From Microseira sp041929235 (GTDB lineage Bacteria > Cyanobacteriota > Cyanobacteriia > Cyanobacteriales > Aerosakkonemataceae): DNA of 64,000 bases. The notes under the pieces were generated by a model. The model saw nothing but the letters and a program-made list of their open reading frames with translations, did no database searches and was not told the DNA's origin. The stretch is from positions 1 through 64,000 of the forward strand of contig NZ_JBHFNP010000085.1 of assembly GCF_041929235.1 (NCBI RefSeq). The letters run 5' to 3'. Positions within the stretch are counted from its first letter, which is position 1; each line of letters opens with the position of its first letter. This document shows, piece after piece, positions 44,371-51,984 of the stretch. The position numbers and the translations under genes were made by a program.

Positions 44371-44860
44371 CTCGCGAATATCCGGATCTTCATGCTGCAA
44401 AGCTCGTGCGAGCGAGTCTTTCAGTTAATTCCCTATCAATTTGAATATATAGCTCTAACAAACGTCTATACTCCTCGTCTGTCCCATTTTTTAGCAATGG
44501 TTCGGCACTCTTTTCGATGTTTTCCAAGATCCAGTTTTTAGGAAGCGAAAGAATAGCTTGTCTGCCAAGTTCAATATCCGAGTGCGAGACACTTGCTAAA
44601 TCAACTAGATCGTTTAACAAACTCTGACGTTCTTCAATTTTCAGATATTCTATCAGTCGCAGTGTTCTCTTTCAGTGGGGTTGTGTAGTGCTTTTTTAAT
44701 AAAAGCCATTCTATCTGTACAATTGTTCAGAAAGTCTTGGCGAGTTTGGATGTAGGCAAGTTCTCTTTCAACAAGATGATGCCAAAATTCGCGTTCTTTC
44801 TCTGCATGTTGTTCTCTGCGCCTGGAGCGGTTCAAAAAAAAAGAGCGAACGCACACCAAG
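44353..44860 (-). pseudogene. Broken copy of the helical immunity-like gene at 47.9 kb
   Basis: Two frames, 44653-44859 (REQHAEKEREFWHHLVEREL) and 44390-44620 (LNDLVDLASVSHSDIELGRQ), match the intact 162-residue protein at 47909-48397 almost residue for residue. A small deletion near 44655 (after ALHNPTEREHCD) shifts the frame, and the last residues differ. The N-terminal fragment runs back into unrelated sequence (SFFLNRSRR), so the original start is lost. Confidence 0.85.
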
Positions 44861-44877
44861 CGATCGCCCCCATAAAT

Positions 44878-45096
44878 CTAATTTTGATCAGAACGACCAC
44901 CCATATAAAGAGCAGTAGCCAAAGCGATTCCCGGTAAAGCAATTACCACCGACAAAGGAGACTGAAACCAACTCGTTTGCTGATAACGTGCTTTGCGATA
45001 CATGCAAGCAACGCTGGGAGTAGCAGAACTCAACAAAACGCTACTTGCGATCGCAACACTCGATACAATAGCTGCCGCCGACAATTTGGCTTTCAT
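44878..45096 (-). CDS. Small exported/membrane peptide, copy A
   Basis: 72 residues from ATG 45096 (MKAKLSAAAIVSSVAIASSV), preceded by GGAGGAAC. A signal-like N-terminus ends near ATPSVAC, then a short basic/aromatic part (MYRKARYQQTSWFQ) and a second hydrophobic span (SPLSVVIALPGIALATALYM). It has a paralogue, copy B, at 47529-47747 differing at only a handful of positions. A much longer frame to 45285 exists but is not conserved with copy B. Unknown function; the size and two hydrophobic parts leave open a toxin- or membrane-peptide role. Confidence 0.75.
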   Translation of the reverse strand: MKAKLSAAAIVSSVAIASSVLLSSATPSVACMYRKARYQQTSWFQSPLSVVIALPGIALATALYMGGRSDQN

Positions 45097-45211
45097 AGTT
45101 GTTCCTCCAACTTGGATCAATTTTAAACCCAATCTCTCTAACCGAGTACCAATAAAAAAAGGCGACCTCATGGGATATGCCATCCAGCACGCTACGGGAA
45201 CGCGATCGCAT

Positions 45212-45829
45212 TCAATCTCCACGCCAGGTAAACATAATTTGCTCGTCAGCTTGCCTAAACTCAATATTAAACTTATCAAATACAACCTCTCGCCCCAAGA
45301 GCATCACATCTGCCGTATTATTTTGTAACCAGGCAACTGGAATTGTAAAACTATGTCCATCAATCGTAACTTCAATCCTGCGTAAAACATACTCTACCTT
45401 TCCACCGATTGCCTGACCGACTAATATTTCCTCATCATCAGCCAAAGCATAGCCTAAATCTTGACCTACTTTTAGAGAAATGACGCTAAAATCTGCCCCT
45501 GAATCTACCACCATCGTTGCATCCATTTCAAACTGTTTATGCTTCAGTTTGACTTGATAGTCAGGCGACCACTCATGGCGGCTAATCGTGCGAAAGTAAA
45601 TCGGTAAAATTACAATTGAACCGACAAAACCGGGGACTAAGTAAATTGAATAAACCTCTCCTGAAGCTTCAGCTAACTGCAACACTTCAGGCAAATTTTC
45701 ACTATGAGCAATAATTCCATTGGCATTATAGACAACATATTGATGGGCATACTTTTGTAACTGGCGACGGTTATGATTTAGCCACTTGAGCATGGCGCGG
45801 CTTTCTTCAGGAGTTGGTGTTCTACTCAT
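45212..45829 (-). CDS. Retropepsin-like aspartic protease protein
   Basis: 205 residues. The N-terminal 60 residues (AMLKWLNHNRRQLQKYAHQY, VLQLAEASGEVYSIYLVP) resemble DUF5678-type domains. The C-terminal part is a single-domain pepsin-like fold with the active-site motif VVDSGADFSVIS, the flap region RRIEVTIDGHSFTIPV, and ADVMLLGREVVFDKF. Such single-lobe proteins dimerise to make the site and are widespread in cyanobacteria. A remnant of this gene's 5' end survives in the copy B locus near 47808-47830. Confidence 0.85.
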   Translation of the reverse strand: MSRTPTPEESRAMLKWLNHNRRQLQKYAHQYVVYNANGIIAHSENLPEVLQLAEASGEVYSIYLVPGFVGSIVILPIYFRTISRHEWSPDYQVKLKHKQFEMDATMVVDSGADFSVISLKVGQDLGYALADDEEILVGQAIGGKVEYVLRRIEVTIDGHSFTIPVAWLQNNTADVMLLGREVVFDKFNIEFRQADEQIMFTWRGD

Positions 45830-45938
45830 AAGTTTTGCCGAAGATAAAGGAATCGGAGCATCGCACTTCGATTATAGACAAGGGTAAGAGCGAAAGCTAT
45901 ACTCACCCTACACTGATTGAGATAATATTGACAAATTT
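45812..45938. repeat. Duplicated intergenic segment (with 47808-47932)
   Basis: From AAGTTTTGCCGAAGATAAAG through CACTGATTGAGATAAT, this matches 47827-47932 with only a few differences. At 45.8 kb it is the leader of the retropepsin-like gene; at 47.8 kb it follows a deletion of that gene. Confidence 0.75.
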
Positions 45939-45947
45939 CTCAACAAC

Positions 45948-46076
45948 AGGACTTACGCAAAGAAACAAAGGGCGATCCGCAAAATCCTTGGGAAAGGGAA
46001 CCAGAGATATGCCTCCCTTCCGCGCGAGCGAACGACTCTTCACCTTTGTTTCTTTTCTCGTCGTGCGTAAGTCCTG
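45948..46076. repeat. MITE A copy with complete ends and nested insert
   Basis: AGGACTTACGCAAAGAAACA to CGTGCGTAAGTCCTG, arms of the CACCTTTGTTTCT type, with the GATATGCCTCCC...GCGAGCGAACG insert. It sits between the retropepsin leader and a fragment of the toxin-like gene. Confidence 0.8.
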
Positions 46077-46110
46077 AACAAATTCTGTAAAAGGCATTTC
46101 TCGAATCCTT
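46077..46110 (-). pseudogene. Short fragment of the toxin-like gene
   Basis: AACAAATTCTGTAAAAGGCA and the following TTTCTCGAATC match 48469-48497, which encodes SREMAFTEFVDKF in the toxin-like gene. All that remains of a second copy at this locus. Confidence 0.6.
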
Positions 46111-46189
46111 AGGTAAGTAACGCAAGTTGCTAGTTATAAACAAGGGCGTTGCAAGCTTGCTAATTGCTAATCTTGGATTTTTACCAATC

Positions 46190-46213
46190 GAACCATTAGC
46201 CATTAGCCATTAG
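46190..46213. repeat. ATTAGCC heptamers
   Basis: Three tandem CATTAGC units; other spacer sequence to 46326 holds only the terminator hairpin. Confidence 0.65.
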
Positions 46214-46269
46214 CAGCTCCCAGAGAGATAACTAGCAACTTGAGTTAAATAAAGCTTACCTATAGGATT

Positions 46270-46305
46270 TTAGACTAACCGCGCCCTTCGGCGCGGTTAG
46301 TCTAA
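46270..46305 (-). terminator. Strong hairpin downstream of the DUF4231 gene
   Basis: A 16-bp perfect stem, TTAGACTAACCGCGCC against GGCGCGGTTAGTCTAA, with a CTTC loop, 21 bp beyond the stop codon of the leftward DUF4231 gene. There is only a weak U-tract, but the stability and position make termination the best reading. Confidence 0.65.
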
Positions 46306-46326
46306 ACGGAAGTAATGAGGTTAATT

Positions 46327-47151
46327 TTACGCTCCAGCTTTTGCTGTTTCTCTGGACTCACTTGTTGGCTTGGCTTCAGGTTGGGGAGATTGAATCTGGT
46401 TGAGGTGGATCGTATTCACTTGGTTAATAAAGGTTTCCACCGATTCCTGTACTTTTTGTTGGCGCTGGGCTTCATCTGGTAGATCGTAGAAGCGATAGGG
46501 CGAAACTCCTAGAATAAATTTTTCCTGTTCCGCCTCCAATAATTCGACAGTCGTGTTGGCTGCAAGCCAGGTTTTCTGAAATGGAAACGAGGTCGAAATA
46601 CTCGTGACAATCGCTGCTATAGCGGGGAAAATGACGGGTAACCAACGGGTGAGACTTGAGCCGGTATCAAGCTTGTCCAAAAGTACCAAGATGGGCGTCA
46701 CTCCTGATAAAACAACTGTAGAGAGTTGAAAGATATAGTAGATGTTTCTCGCATTCCGTCGCGTCACTTTGTAATCGTCAATCAGTTGCTGAGAATATTC
46801 AATCGCTCTACCTCGAATCAGATTGATCGGATCGTCCTCAACTCCAATCGCTTTGCCAAACATACAATTGTAAAGTTCGGCTTTTCTTTGATTATCCAGT
46901 TGTTTTGCCGATCGCTTGTAGGTTTCCTGGAAACGCCGATTGAGAAGGATAAGAAAGACGAGAATGGTGAGAGCCGCGAGCGTGTAGATGACTATTATTA
47001 AATGAGCTTGGAACAAGACAGCGACTGCGATCGCACCTATGCAACAGGCAATCAGCAGAAACTCTATTACACTAAAAATTAGGGGAATCTTGACATCGGT
47101 TGTGCCCAAGCTACTGGAAGCTACTGAGTTACTGTTCAATTGAGTGGTCAT
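46327..47151 (-). CDS. DUF4231-family membrane protein
   Basis: 274 residues from ATG 47151 (MTTQLNSNSVASS). Four hydrophobic spans: a pair near 35-85 and a second pair near 155-205. The second pair lies within the DUF4231 signature NARNIYYIFQLSTVVLSGVT, then ILVLLDK, SISTSFPFQKTWLAANTTVE and ELLEAEQEKFILGVSPYR. DUF4231 proteins are membrane components often found with SLOG/SMODS-type conflict genes as candidate effectors; no such partner is adjacent here. Neighbouring genes belong to the duplicated toxin/immunity-like locus. Confidence 0.85.
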   Translation of the reverse strand: MTTQLNSNSVASSSLGTTDVKIPLIFSVIEFLLIACCIGAIAVAVLFQAHLIIVIYTLAALTILVFLILLNRRFQETYKRSAKQLDNQRKAELYNCMFGKAIGVEDDPINLIRGRAIEYSQQLIDDYKVTRRNARNIYYIFQLSTVVLSGVTPILVLLDKLDTGSSLTRWLPVIFPAIAAIVTSISTSFPFQKTWLAANTTVELLEAEQEKFILGVSPYRFYDLPDEAQRQQKVQESVETFINQVNTIHLNQIQSPQPEAKPTSESRETAKAGA

Positions 47152-47419
47152 CTTCAAATTACGACTGCTACAACACAAATTGCTCCAAACAAAATCTATT
47201 ATAGGGCAAACTATATGTCTGCTCTAATGTACTTCTATTGTACCATAAAAAATTACCAGTTATTGTGCGGAATAGGTGGTGGTAGCAACGATTGCAGCCT
47301 CAATATTGGTATCCTTCAGCTTTGCCCCATGGTGTAGGAAATTTTTACCGCTACGCCGCATGATACCCAATATAAAGATGGGTGATGGAGACTGGGGGGA
47401 TCGAGCATGGTGCTTATCT

Positions 47420-47522
47420 TTACACTTGGATGAGAGGGTTACCTTGAGTGTCCCAAAGGTGATAATAGTGACCGCCACTTAATAGCAGATCGGCATGGGT
47501 TCCTTGCTCAACTAAGCGCCTC
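47420..47522 (-). pseudogene. C-terminal fragment of an ABC exporter gene
   Basis: Reads VEQGTHADLLLSGGHYYHLW and ends DTQGNPLIQV then stop, which is the typical last 30-40 residues of an ABC-type exporter (after the H-loop). Everything upstream is missing; the copy B segment joins at about 47523. It marks the breakpoint of a rearrangement. Confidence 0.75.
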
Positions 47523-47528
47523 TGGGCT

Positions 47529-47747
47529 TTAATTCTGATCGGAACTACCACCCATATAAAGAGCAGTAGCCAAAGCGATTCCCGGTAAAGCAATGACTAC
47601 GGACAAAGGAGACTGAAACCAATTCGTTTGCTGATATCTTGCTTGGCGATACATGCAAGCAACGCTTGGAGTAGCATAACTCAACAAAACGCTACTTGCC
47701 ATCGCCACACTCGATACAATAGCCGCCGCCGACAATTTGGCTTTCAT
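47529..47747 (-). CDS. Small exported/membrane peptide, copy B
   Basis: 72 residues from ATG 47747 (MKAKLSAAAIVSSVAMASSV). It differs from copy A at only a few positions (Tyr for Ser in LLSYATPSVAC, Asn for Ser in QTNWFQSP, Ser for Arg in GGSSDQN). Conservation of the protein between two otherwise decaying copies suggests that it is, or recently was, under selection. A GTG-like upstream extension (MSQVRGTT) is not shared. Function unknown. Confidence 0.75.
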   Translation of the reverse strand: MKAKLSAAAIVSSVAMASSVLLSYATPSVACMYRQARYQQTNWFQSPLSVVIALPGIALATALYMGGSSDQN

Positions 47748-47807
47748 AGTCGTTCCTCTAACTTGGCTCAATTGTAAATATTACTCTCTCCAGTGGCTTT
47801 TTTCTAT

Positions 47808-47932
47808 AGAAGGTGTTCTACTGATAAGTTTTGCTGAAGATAAAGGAATGGCAGCATCGCACTTCGATTATAGACAAGGGTAAGAGCGAAAGCTATACTC
47901 ACCCCACACTAATTGAGATAATTCTGAAAATC
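47808..47932. repeat. Duplicated intergenic segment (with 45812-45938)
   Basis: Begins with a residue of the retropepsin gene start (GGTGTTCTACTGATAAG) and continues with the shared leader. It runs directly into the 3' end of the immunity-like gene. Confidence 0.75.
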
Positions 47933-48397
47933 TTCCCCAGCTTCGCGAATATCTGGATCTTCATGCTGCAAAGCTCGTTTAGCGAGTCTTTCAGTTAAAT
48001 CCCTATCAATTTGAATATATAGCTCTAACAAACGTCTATACTCCTCGTCTGTCCCATTTTTGAGCAACGGTTCAGCACTCTTTTCGATGTTGTCCAATAG
48101 CCAGGTTTTAGGAAGCGAAAGAATAGCTTGTCTGACAAGTTCAATATCCGAGTGAGAAACACTTGCCAAATCAACTAGATCTTTTAACAAACTCTGACGT
48201 TCTTCAATTTTCAGATATTCTATCAGTCGCAGTGCTGTACCTCTTTCATTGGGTTTGTGTAGTGCTTTCTTAATAAAAGCCATTCTATCTGTACAATTGG
48301 TCAGAAACTCTTGGCGAATTTGGATGTAGGCAAGTTCTCTTTCAACAAGATGATGCCAAAGTTCGCGTTCTTTCTCTGCATGTTGTTCTTGAAGCAT
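47909..48397 (-). CDS. Helical (HEAT-like) protein, candidate immunity protein
   Basis: 162 residues, nearly all helix, with HEAT-like repetition (ERQSLLKDLVDLASVSHSDI, LLKNGTDEEYRRLLELYIQI, RALQHEDPDIREAGEDF). No catalytic motif, signal or membrane span. It begins 14 bp after the stop of the toxin-like gene, in the toxin-then-immunity order. HEAT-like folds are frequent among immunity proteins of polymorphic toxins. The decayed second copy at 44.4-44.9 kb has no complete toxin beside it, as expected for an orphan immunity gene. The role is inferred from context. Confidence 0.7.
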   Translation of the reverse strand: MLQEQHAEKERELWHHLVERELAYIQIRQEFLTNCTDRMAFIKKALHKPNERGTALRLIEYLKIEERQSLLKDLVDLASVSHSDIELVRQAILSLPKTWLLDNIEKSAEPLLKNGTDEEYRRLLELYIQIDRDLTERLAKRALQHEDPDIREAGEDFQNYLN

Positions 48398-48411
48398 AGT
48401 TCCCTTTCTGC

Positions 48412-48834
48412 TTATCGTAATTCCTTCTTACCTGCGTAAACCCACCCGCTATTGAGAAATTTATCAACAAATTCTGTAAAAGCCATTTCTCGACTTGGGT
48501 AGATAGTGTGATGAGTTGGTGAGTGAGTCCCGCCAACATCTTTACCATCAGCCACCACATCAATACCTTCAGGCAACTCTGTATCTTTATCTAGTTTATG
48601 GTAGTGTCCCGTGAGTGGTGCGTATTGGATATCGCCAAAAGTTGATGCACCTGTCGGTGGCTGTGTCGGTTTTACACAATTATTTTCAACCGCAATATCT
48701 TTATTTTCACGCGGAGGACGGGGGCTTTGTCTGTTGCCAAATGCGTACAGTGTTTTTTGTACCTGAACTCGTCTAACAGTGTTGGCGGACTCTCCAGAAG
48801 CTTGACGTTGGCTATCCGCCCCATTATTAATCAC
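48412..48834 (-). CDS. Candidate polymorphic-toxin C-terminal module
   Basis: 140 residues from a GTG at 48834. The frame continues upstream about 10 codons (HQGVLRLV) to a stop, so it looks like the end of a once larger gene. Residues 1-60 are low-complexity linker. Residues 62-140 are compact and rich in His and Asp: FGDIQYAPLTGHYHKLDKD, VVADGKDVGGTHSPTHHTIY, then AFTEFVDKFLNSGWVYAGKK. The clustered His (GHYH, THSPTHH) suggests a metal-dependent nuclease-like or similar toxin domain. I cannot name the family. The next gene may be its immunity protein; parts of the same gene are scattered at 43.1 and 46.1 kb. Confidence 0.6.
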   Translation of the reverse strand: MINNGADSQRQASGESANTVRRVQVQKTLYAFGNRQSPRPPRENKDIAVENNCVKPTQPPTGASTFGDIQYAPLTGHYHKLDKDTELPEGIDVVADGKDVGGTHSPTHHTIYPSREMAFTEFVDKFLNSGWVYAGKKELR

Positions 48835-49134
48835 CAGTCTTAGAACTCCCTGATGGTCAATATTTTACTTTAGCACTTACTAATCGATAGGCTATAGAAG
48901 CAAGAATACCGGCAAATTTGGCGCTCTTTCCCTTCTGTCTATCCTCTGTGCGGGCTGGTTTGTAAAACTTAAGGAGCGTTCGCCTAACAGCTTATACCCA
49001 TCTGAACCGTAGAAACACGTATTTATCTGACTATATGCTATTGAGATTGATGATGGTTTCAGTGTTTCTTCCATTATAAATTAATCAAAAAAACGTTATT
49101 TTATGTTTTATGTATTTTTTGGAAGATCGTAAAA
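48835..49134. other. Gene-free spacer
   Basis: About 300 bp between the toxin-like gene and the small peptide gene. The first 30 bp are decayed upstream codons of the toxin-like gene. The last 60 bp are AT-rich (TTATTTTATGTTTTATGTAT) and probably contain the promoter of the peptide gene. No other structure seen. Confidence 0.5.
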
Positions 49135-49449
49135 ATGTTATCGACGGATACGATACAACTTATTCCCCTATTAATAGCGCAAGCTCAAACTTGTTCAACT
49201 CCAGACGCACTGCAATGGATCGCAATAACTGCCTTAGTTGCTTGAATGATTGGGGCAGTTGGAGTATTTGCCGTTAGCACTGCGGCTGCAATTGCATCTA
49301 TAGCGTTCGCAATAGTACAGGGAATTCTTACAGGTGCTTCAATTGCTGCGATAGTTGCTGCAATTGACGTAGATCTTAATACAACTGGTATTTCAGTAGG
49401 GTTAATAGTCACAATGGTGAATGCTATTAAAGATATATTAGGATGCTAA
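49135..49449 (+). pseudogene. Small hydrophobic peptide gene split by an in-frame TGA
   Basis: One frame of 104 codons with a single TGA at 49243-49245, directly followed by ATG (TGAATG). The first part, MLSTDTIQLIPLLIAQAQTC and ALQWIAITALVA, is leader-like. The second part, MIGAVGVFAVSTAAAIASIA through NAIKDILGC, is Ala/Ile/Gly-rich and amphipathic, like small membrane-active peptides or bacteriocin-like precursors. Three readings are possible: one gene with a nonsense mutation, two coupled short genes (stop-start overlap), or TGA readthrough. I do not recognise the family. Confidence 0.55.
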
Positions 49450-49526
49450 TAAATTTAGTTGTTTGTGACAAATAGGATAACCGTCTTGACCAGCATTTAG
49501 ATGCCAATGTTCTGATAGAAAAAAGA

Positions 49527-49612
49527 GCGATCGCACGCTTGCGCGATCGCCCCTCCCTATAAAGCCCGCGAAGGCGGGCTTCGTTTGTGTAGCGATAGGT
49601 TTCAACCTATCG
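49527..49612 (-). terminator. Hairpin cluster downstream of chlN
   Basis: Three hairpins in series: GCGATCGC paired around ACGCTTGC (49528-49551), AGCCCGC with GCGGGCT (49563-49580), and CGATAGGTT with AACCTATCG (49593-49612). They lie within about 100 bp of the chlN stop and probably end the chlL-chlN transcript. The middle hairpin is a dispersed repeat, also at 8262 and 55876. Confidence 0.6.
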
Positions 49613-49619
49613 GATTCTA

Positions 49620-51014
49620 TTAACCTATCGCTTCCCGCACCAACTTATCCCAACCCAAATCCTTCAGAGAATTATTCCGACGCAAAGGACGAGTCACCAA
49701 TTCCAACACATCGCGCGCATTAGTAAACCCGTGAATTTGAGCAAAAGTAAACTCAACCGACCACTTAGTATTAATTCCCCGCGCTTCCAACGGATTAGCA
49801 TGAGCCATCCCCGTAATCACCAAATCCACTTTTTGCTCGTAAATCCGCTGAATCTGATTGTAATTATCCGGCTTTTCCACAATCTTCGGCAGCGGCACGC
49901 CCATTTCCTGACAAGTCTTTTCTAACAATTCCAATTCAGCCGCTTGATAGCGCTTATCCATGTAAGGAATGCCAATTTCTGGACAAGTCATACCGCAGCG
50001 AATTAAGAACCGTGCCAGGGAAATTTCCAGCAAATTATCGCCCATGAAAAACACAGACTTGCCGCGAATTAAACTAATGTAATCTTCCAAACTTTCCCAA
50101 ATTTGTTTTTCCCGTTCATCCAAACCTTTCGGTTCAATTCCGAACACCGAGCAGATTTTTTCAATCCAGGCGCGAGTACCATCGGGACCAATTGGGAACG
50201 GTGCGCCAATCAATTTGCACTTGCGACGACGCATTAAAGTTGTGGCAGTCCGCGACAAGAAAGGATTGACACCCGCGACATAATACCCTTCTTCTAAAAC
50301 GGGCAATTCAGTGTAGCGCTTCGAGGGTAACCAACCAGAAACTTTAATCCCTTGCTTCTTCAATTCCAAAGTTAATTGAGTTACAACCGGGTCGGGTAAA
50401 GAACCGAAAAGAACTAAAGGTGGATGCTTGACATATTCCGATTCTTCTGCTATTACTTCTTCTTTCTTTTTACCGAAGTTGAGCAGTTTTTGAATCGCAT
50501 TGCGTTCTTCTTTTTCGGCTTCCTTTTCTTTGCTGGGACAGCGCGCCGCCATTGCGGCTAATACGGTATCTTCCCCTTGGGTAAAAGCGTAGTCCAAACC
50601 GTTAGCGCGCGCGGTGACAATGGGAACTCCAATTTCGGCTTCCAGCTTGGGTGCTAAGCCTTCCAAATCCATTTTGATGATTTCCGTCGTGCAAGTGCCG
50701 ATAAAGACGATGACGCTGGGGTTGCGATCGCGCTTAATCTGCAAGCACAATCGCTTCAATTCCTCATAGTCATTCAATTGCGCCGAAATATCTCCCTCTT
50801 CCAACTCCGCCATCGCGTAGCGGGGTTCGGCGAAAATCATCACCCCCATCGCGTTTTGCAGGAAATAGCCGCAAGTCTTAGTACCAATTACCAGGAAAAA
50901 ACTATCTTCAATTTTCTGGTACAGCCAAGCCACGCAGCTAATCGGACAGAAAGTATGGTAATTCCCAGTTTCGCACTCAAAGGTAAGCGCTTGGGGTTGT
51001 TGAGTAACAGTCAT
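49620..51014 (-). CDS. chlN: Light-independent protochlorophyllide reductase subunit N
   Basis: 464 residues, the nitrogenase-MoFe-like subunit. With ChlB it holds the NB cluster and the protochlorophyllide site and reduces protochlorophyllide to chlorophyllide in the dark. Conserved Cys ligands lie in FCPISC, TKTCGYF and FIGTCTTE. A charged insert near residues 160-190 (SKEKEAEKEERNAIQKLLNF) is typical of cyanobacterial ChlN. It is the last gene of a chlL-DUF5331-chlN group. chlB is not in the window. Confidence 0.97.
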   Translation of the reverse strand: MTVTQQPQALTFECETGNYHTFCPISCVAWLYQKIEDSFFLVIGTKTCGYFLQNAMGVMIFAEPRYAMAELEEGDISAQLNDYEELKRLCLQIKRDRNPSVIVFIGTCTTEIIKMDLEGLAPKLEAEIGVPIVTARANGLDYAFTQGEDTVLAAMAARCPSKEKEAEKEERNAIQKLLNFGKKKEEVIAEESEYVKHPPLVLFGSLPDPVVTQLTLELKKQGIKVSGWLPSKRYTELPVLEEGYYVAGVNPFLSRTATTLMRRRKCKLIGAPFPIGPDGTRAWIEKICSVFGIEPKGLDEREKQIWESLEDYISLIRGKSVFFMGDNLLEISLARFLIRCGMTCPEIGIPYMDKRYQAAELELLEKTCQEMGVPLPKIVEKPDNYNQIQRIYEQKVDLVITGMAHANPLEARGINTKWSVEFTFAQIHGFTNARDVLELVTRPLRRNNSLKDLGWDKLVREAIG

Positions 51015-51195
51015 TTGATGTTAATCCTCTCTCTATAAATGGACGAAGAAATCATTCGGGGACTCGCCCCGTTATTTCAATTTCTATTAATTTGGGCAAC
51101 CAGGAGTGTAAGTGCGGAGTGTACCCAACCTTACAACTCCAACAGATTTTTTGGCGATACTGACGGCGGTTAATCGTTAACTGCCAACAAATTTG

Positions 51196-51951
51196 TTATT
51201 TCTTCCAGACATCATCATCGTCTTTCAACTCCACTTCCCCAAGCTCCTCGAAAGTCATATCGCCAAAGGCATCCAAGTCATCATCATCCGATTTCTTGGA
51301 CGATTGTTCGCCGAATCCAAGGAAGCTGATGTCACCCAAATCTGCCAAGGACTCATCCTTAGACTCAGAAGCAGTTTCCTCGTCGCCCCATGCATCTAGG
51401 GAGATGTCTTCCATATCCATCAGCGACGCTGCGGCAGATTCATCCGACGCTTCAGTGTCAAAATCATCGAGCCCCATGGCACCAAAGGCATCCTCTTCTT
51501 CTTCGCTCGATTCATCAGATGCTTCGCTGCCAAAATCATCAAGCGCCATGGCACCCGACTCCAACGAGGATACTGCGAGCAAATCTTCAGTTTCCTCTTC
51601 CTCTTCTTCTGCGAGCAATCCCACCTCAGCAGATGCCTCAGATGGCGTTGGTTCAACTTTCTCAGGTGGACGGTTACCCAGCGCGATGTCGGGGTCGAAA
51701 TTCAACTCCAATACATCGATGAGGGAGTCTGGATCGGAGTTGAGTCTGGAAAACGGGAACATCAACTGCGCCAGCTTGGGTTCGATCGCGTTGAGTACCC
51801 CCAGGATGAGGTAAGAGGGAGGTCGACGACCACCATCTGGAGTCTTAACGCTATCGACCTCCATTTGTAAGGTCATCCAACTGTGATTTAGCTGAAAATA
51901 TTCCAACCACTTCTTTTTTAGAGATGCCGTGAAGTCGTCAAAGAAAGCCAC
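51196..51951 (-). CDS. DUF5331 protein of the chlL-chlN operon
   Basis: 251 residues. A conserved N-terminal domain of about 95 residues (MAFFDDFTASLKKKWLEYFQ, PSYLILGVLNAIEPKLAQLM) is followed by a long acidic, repetitive tail with Asp/Ser/Leu units (GAMALDDFGSEASDESSEEE, FGAMGLDDFDTEASDES). The tail repeats A-M-x-L-D-D-F blocks about three times. The gene lies between chlL and chlN, as in other cyanobacteria. An accessory role in dark protochlorophyllide reduction is likely from context only. Confidence 0.88.
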   Translation of the reverse strand: MAFFDDFTASLKKKWLEYFQLNHSWMTLQMEVDSVKTPDGGRRPPSYLILGVLNAIEPKLAQLMFPFSRLNSDPDSLIDVLELNFDPDIALGNRPPEKVEPTPSEASAEVGLLAEEEEEETEDLLAVSSLESGAMALDDFGSEASDESSEEEEDAFGAMGLDDFDTEASDESAAASLMDMEDISLDAWGDEETASESKDESLADLGDISFLGFGEQSSKKSDDDDLDAFGDMTFEELGEVELKDDDDVWKK

Positions 51952-51984
51952 AGGTTCTCCCCCTCATCCTGAAAACTAGACTGT

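Noticed and set aside
51296..51814. 172-codon Ser-rich frame opposite the DUF5331 gene
   Set aside because: Antisense shadow of the acidic repeat tail.
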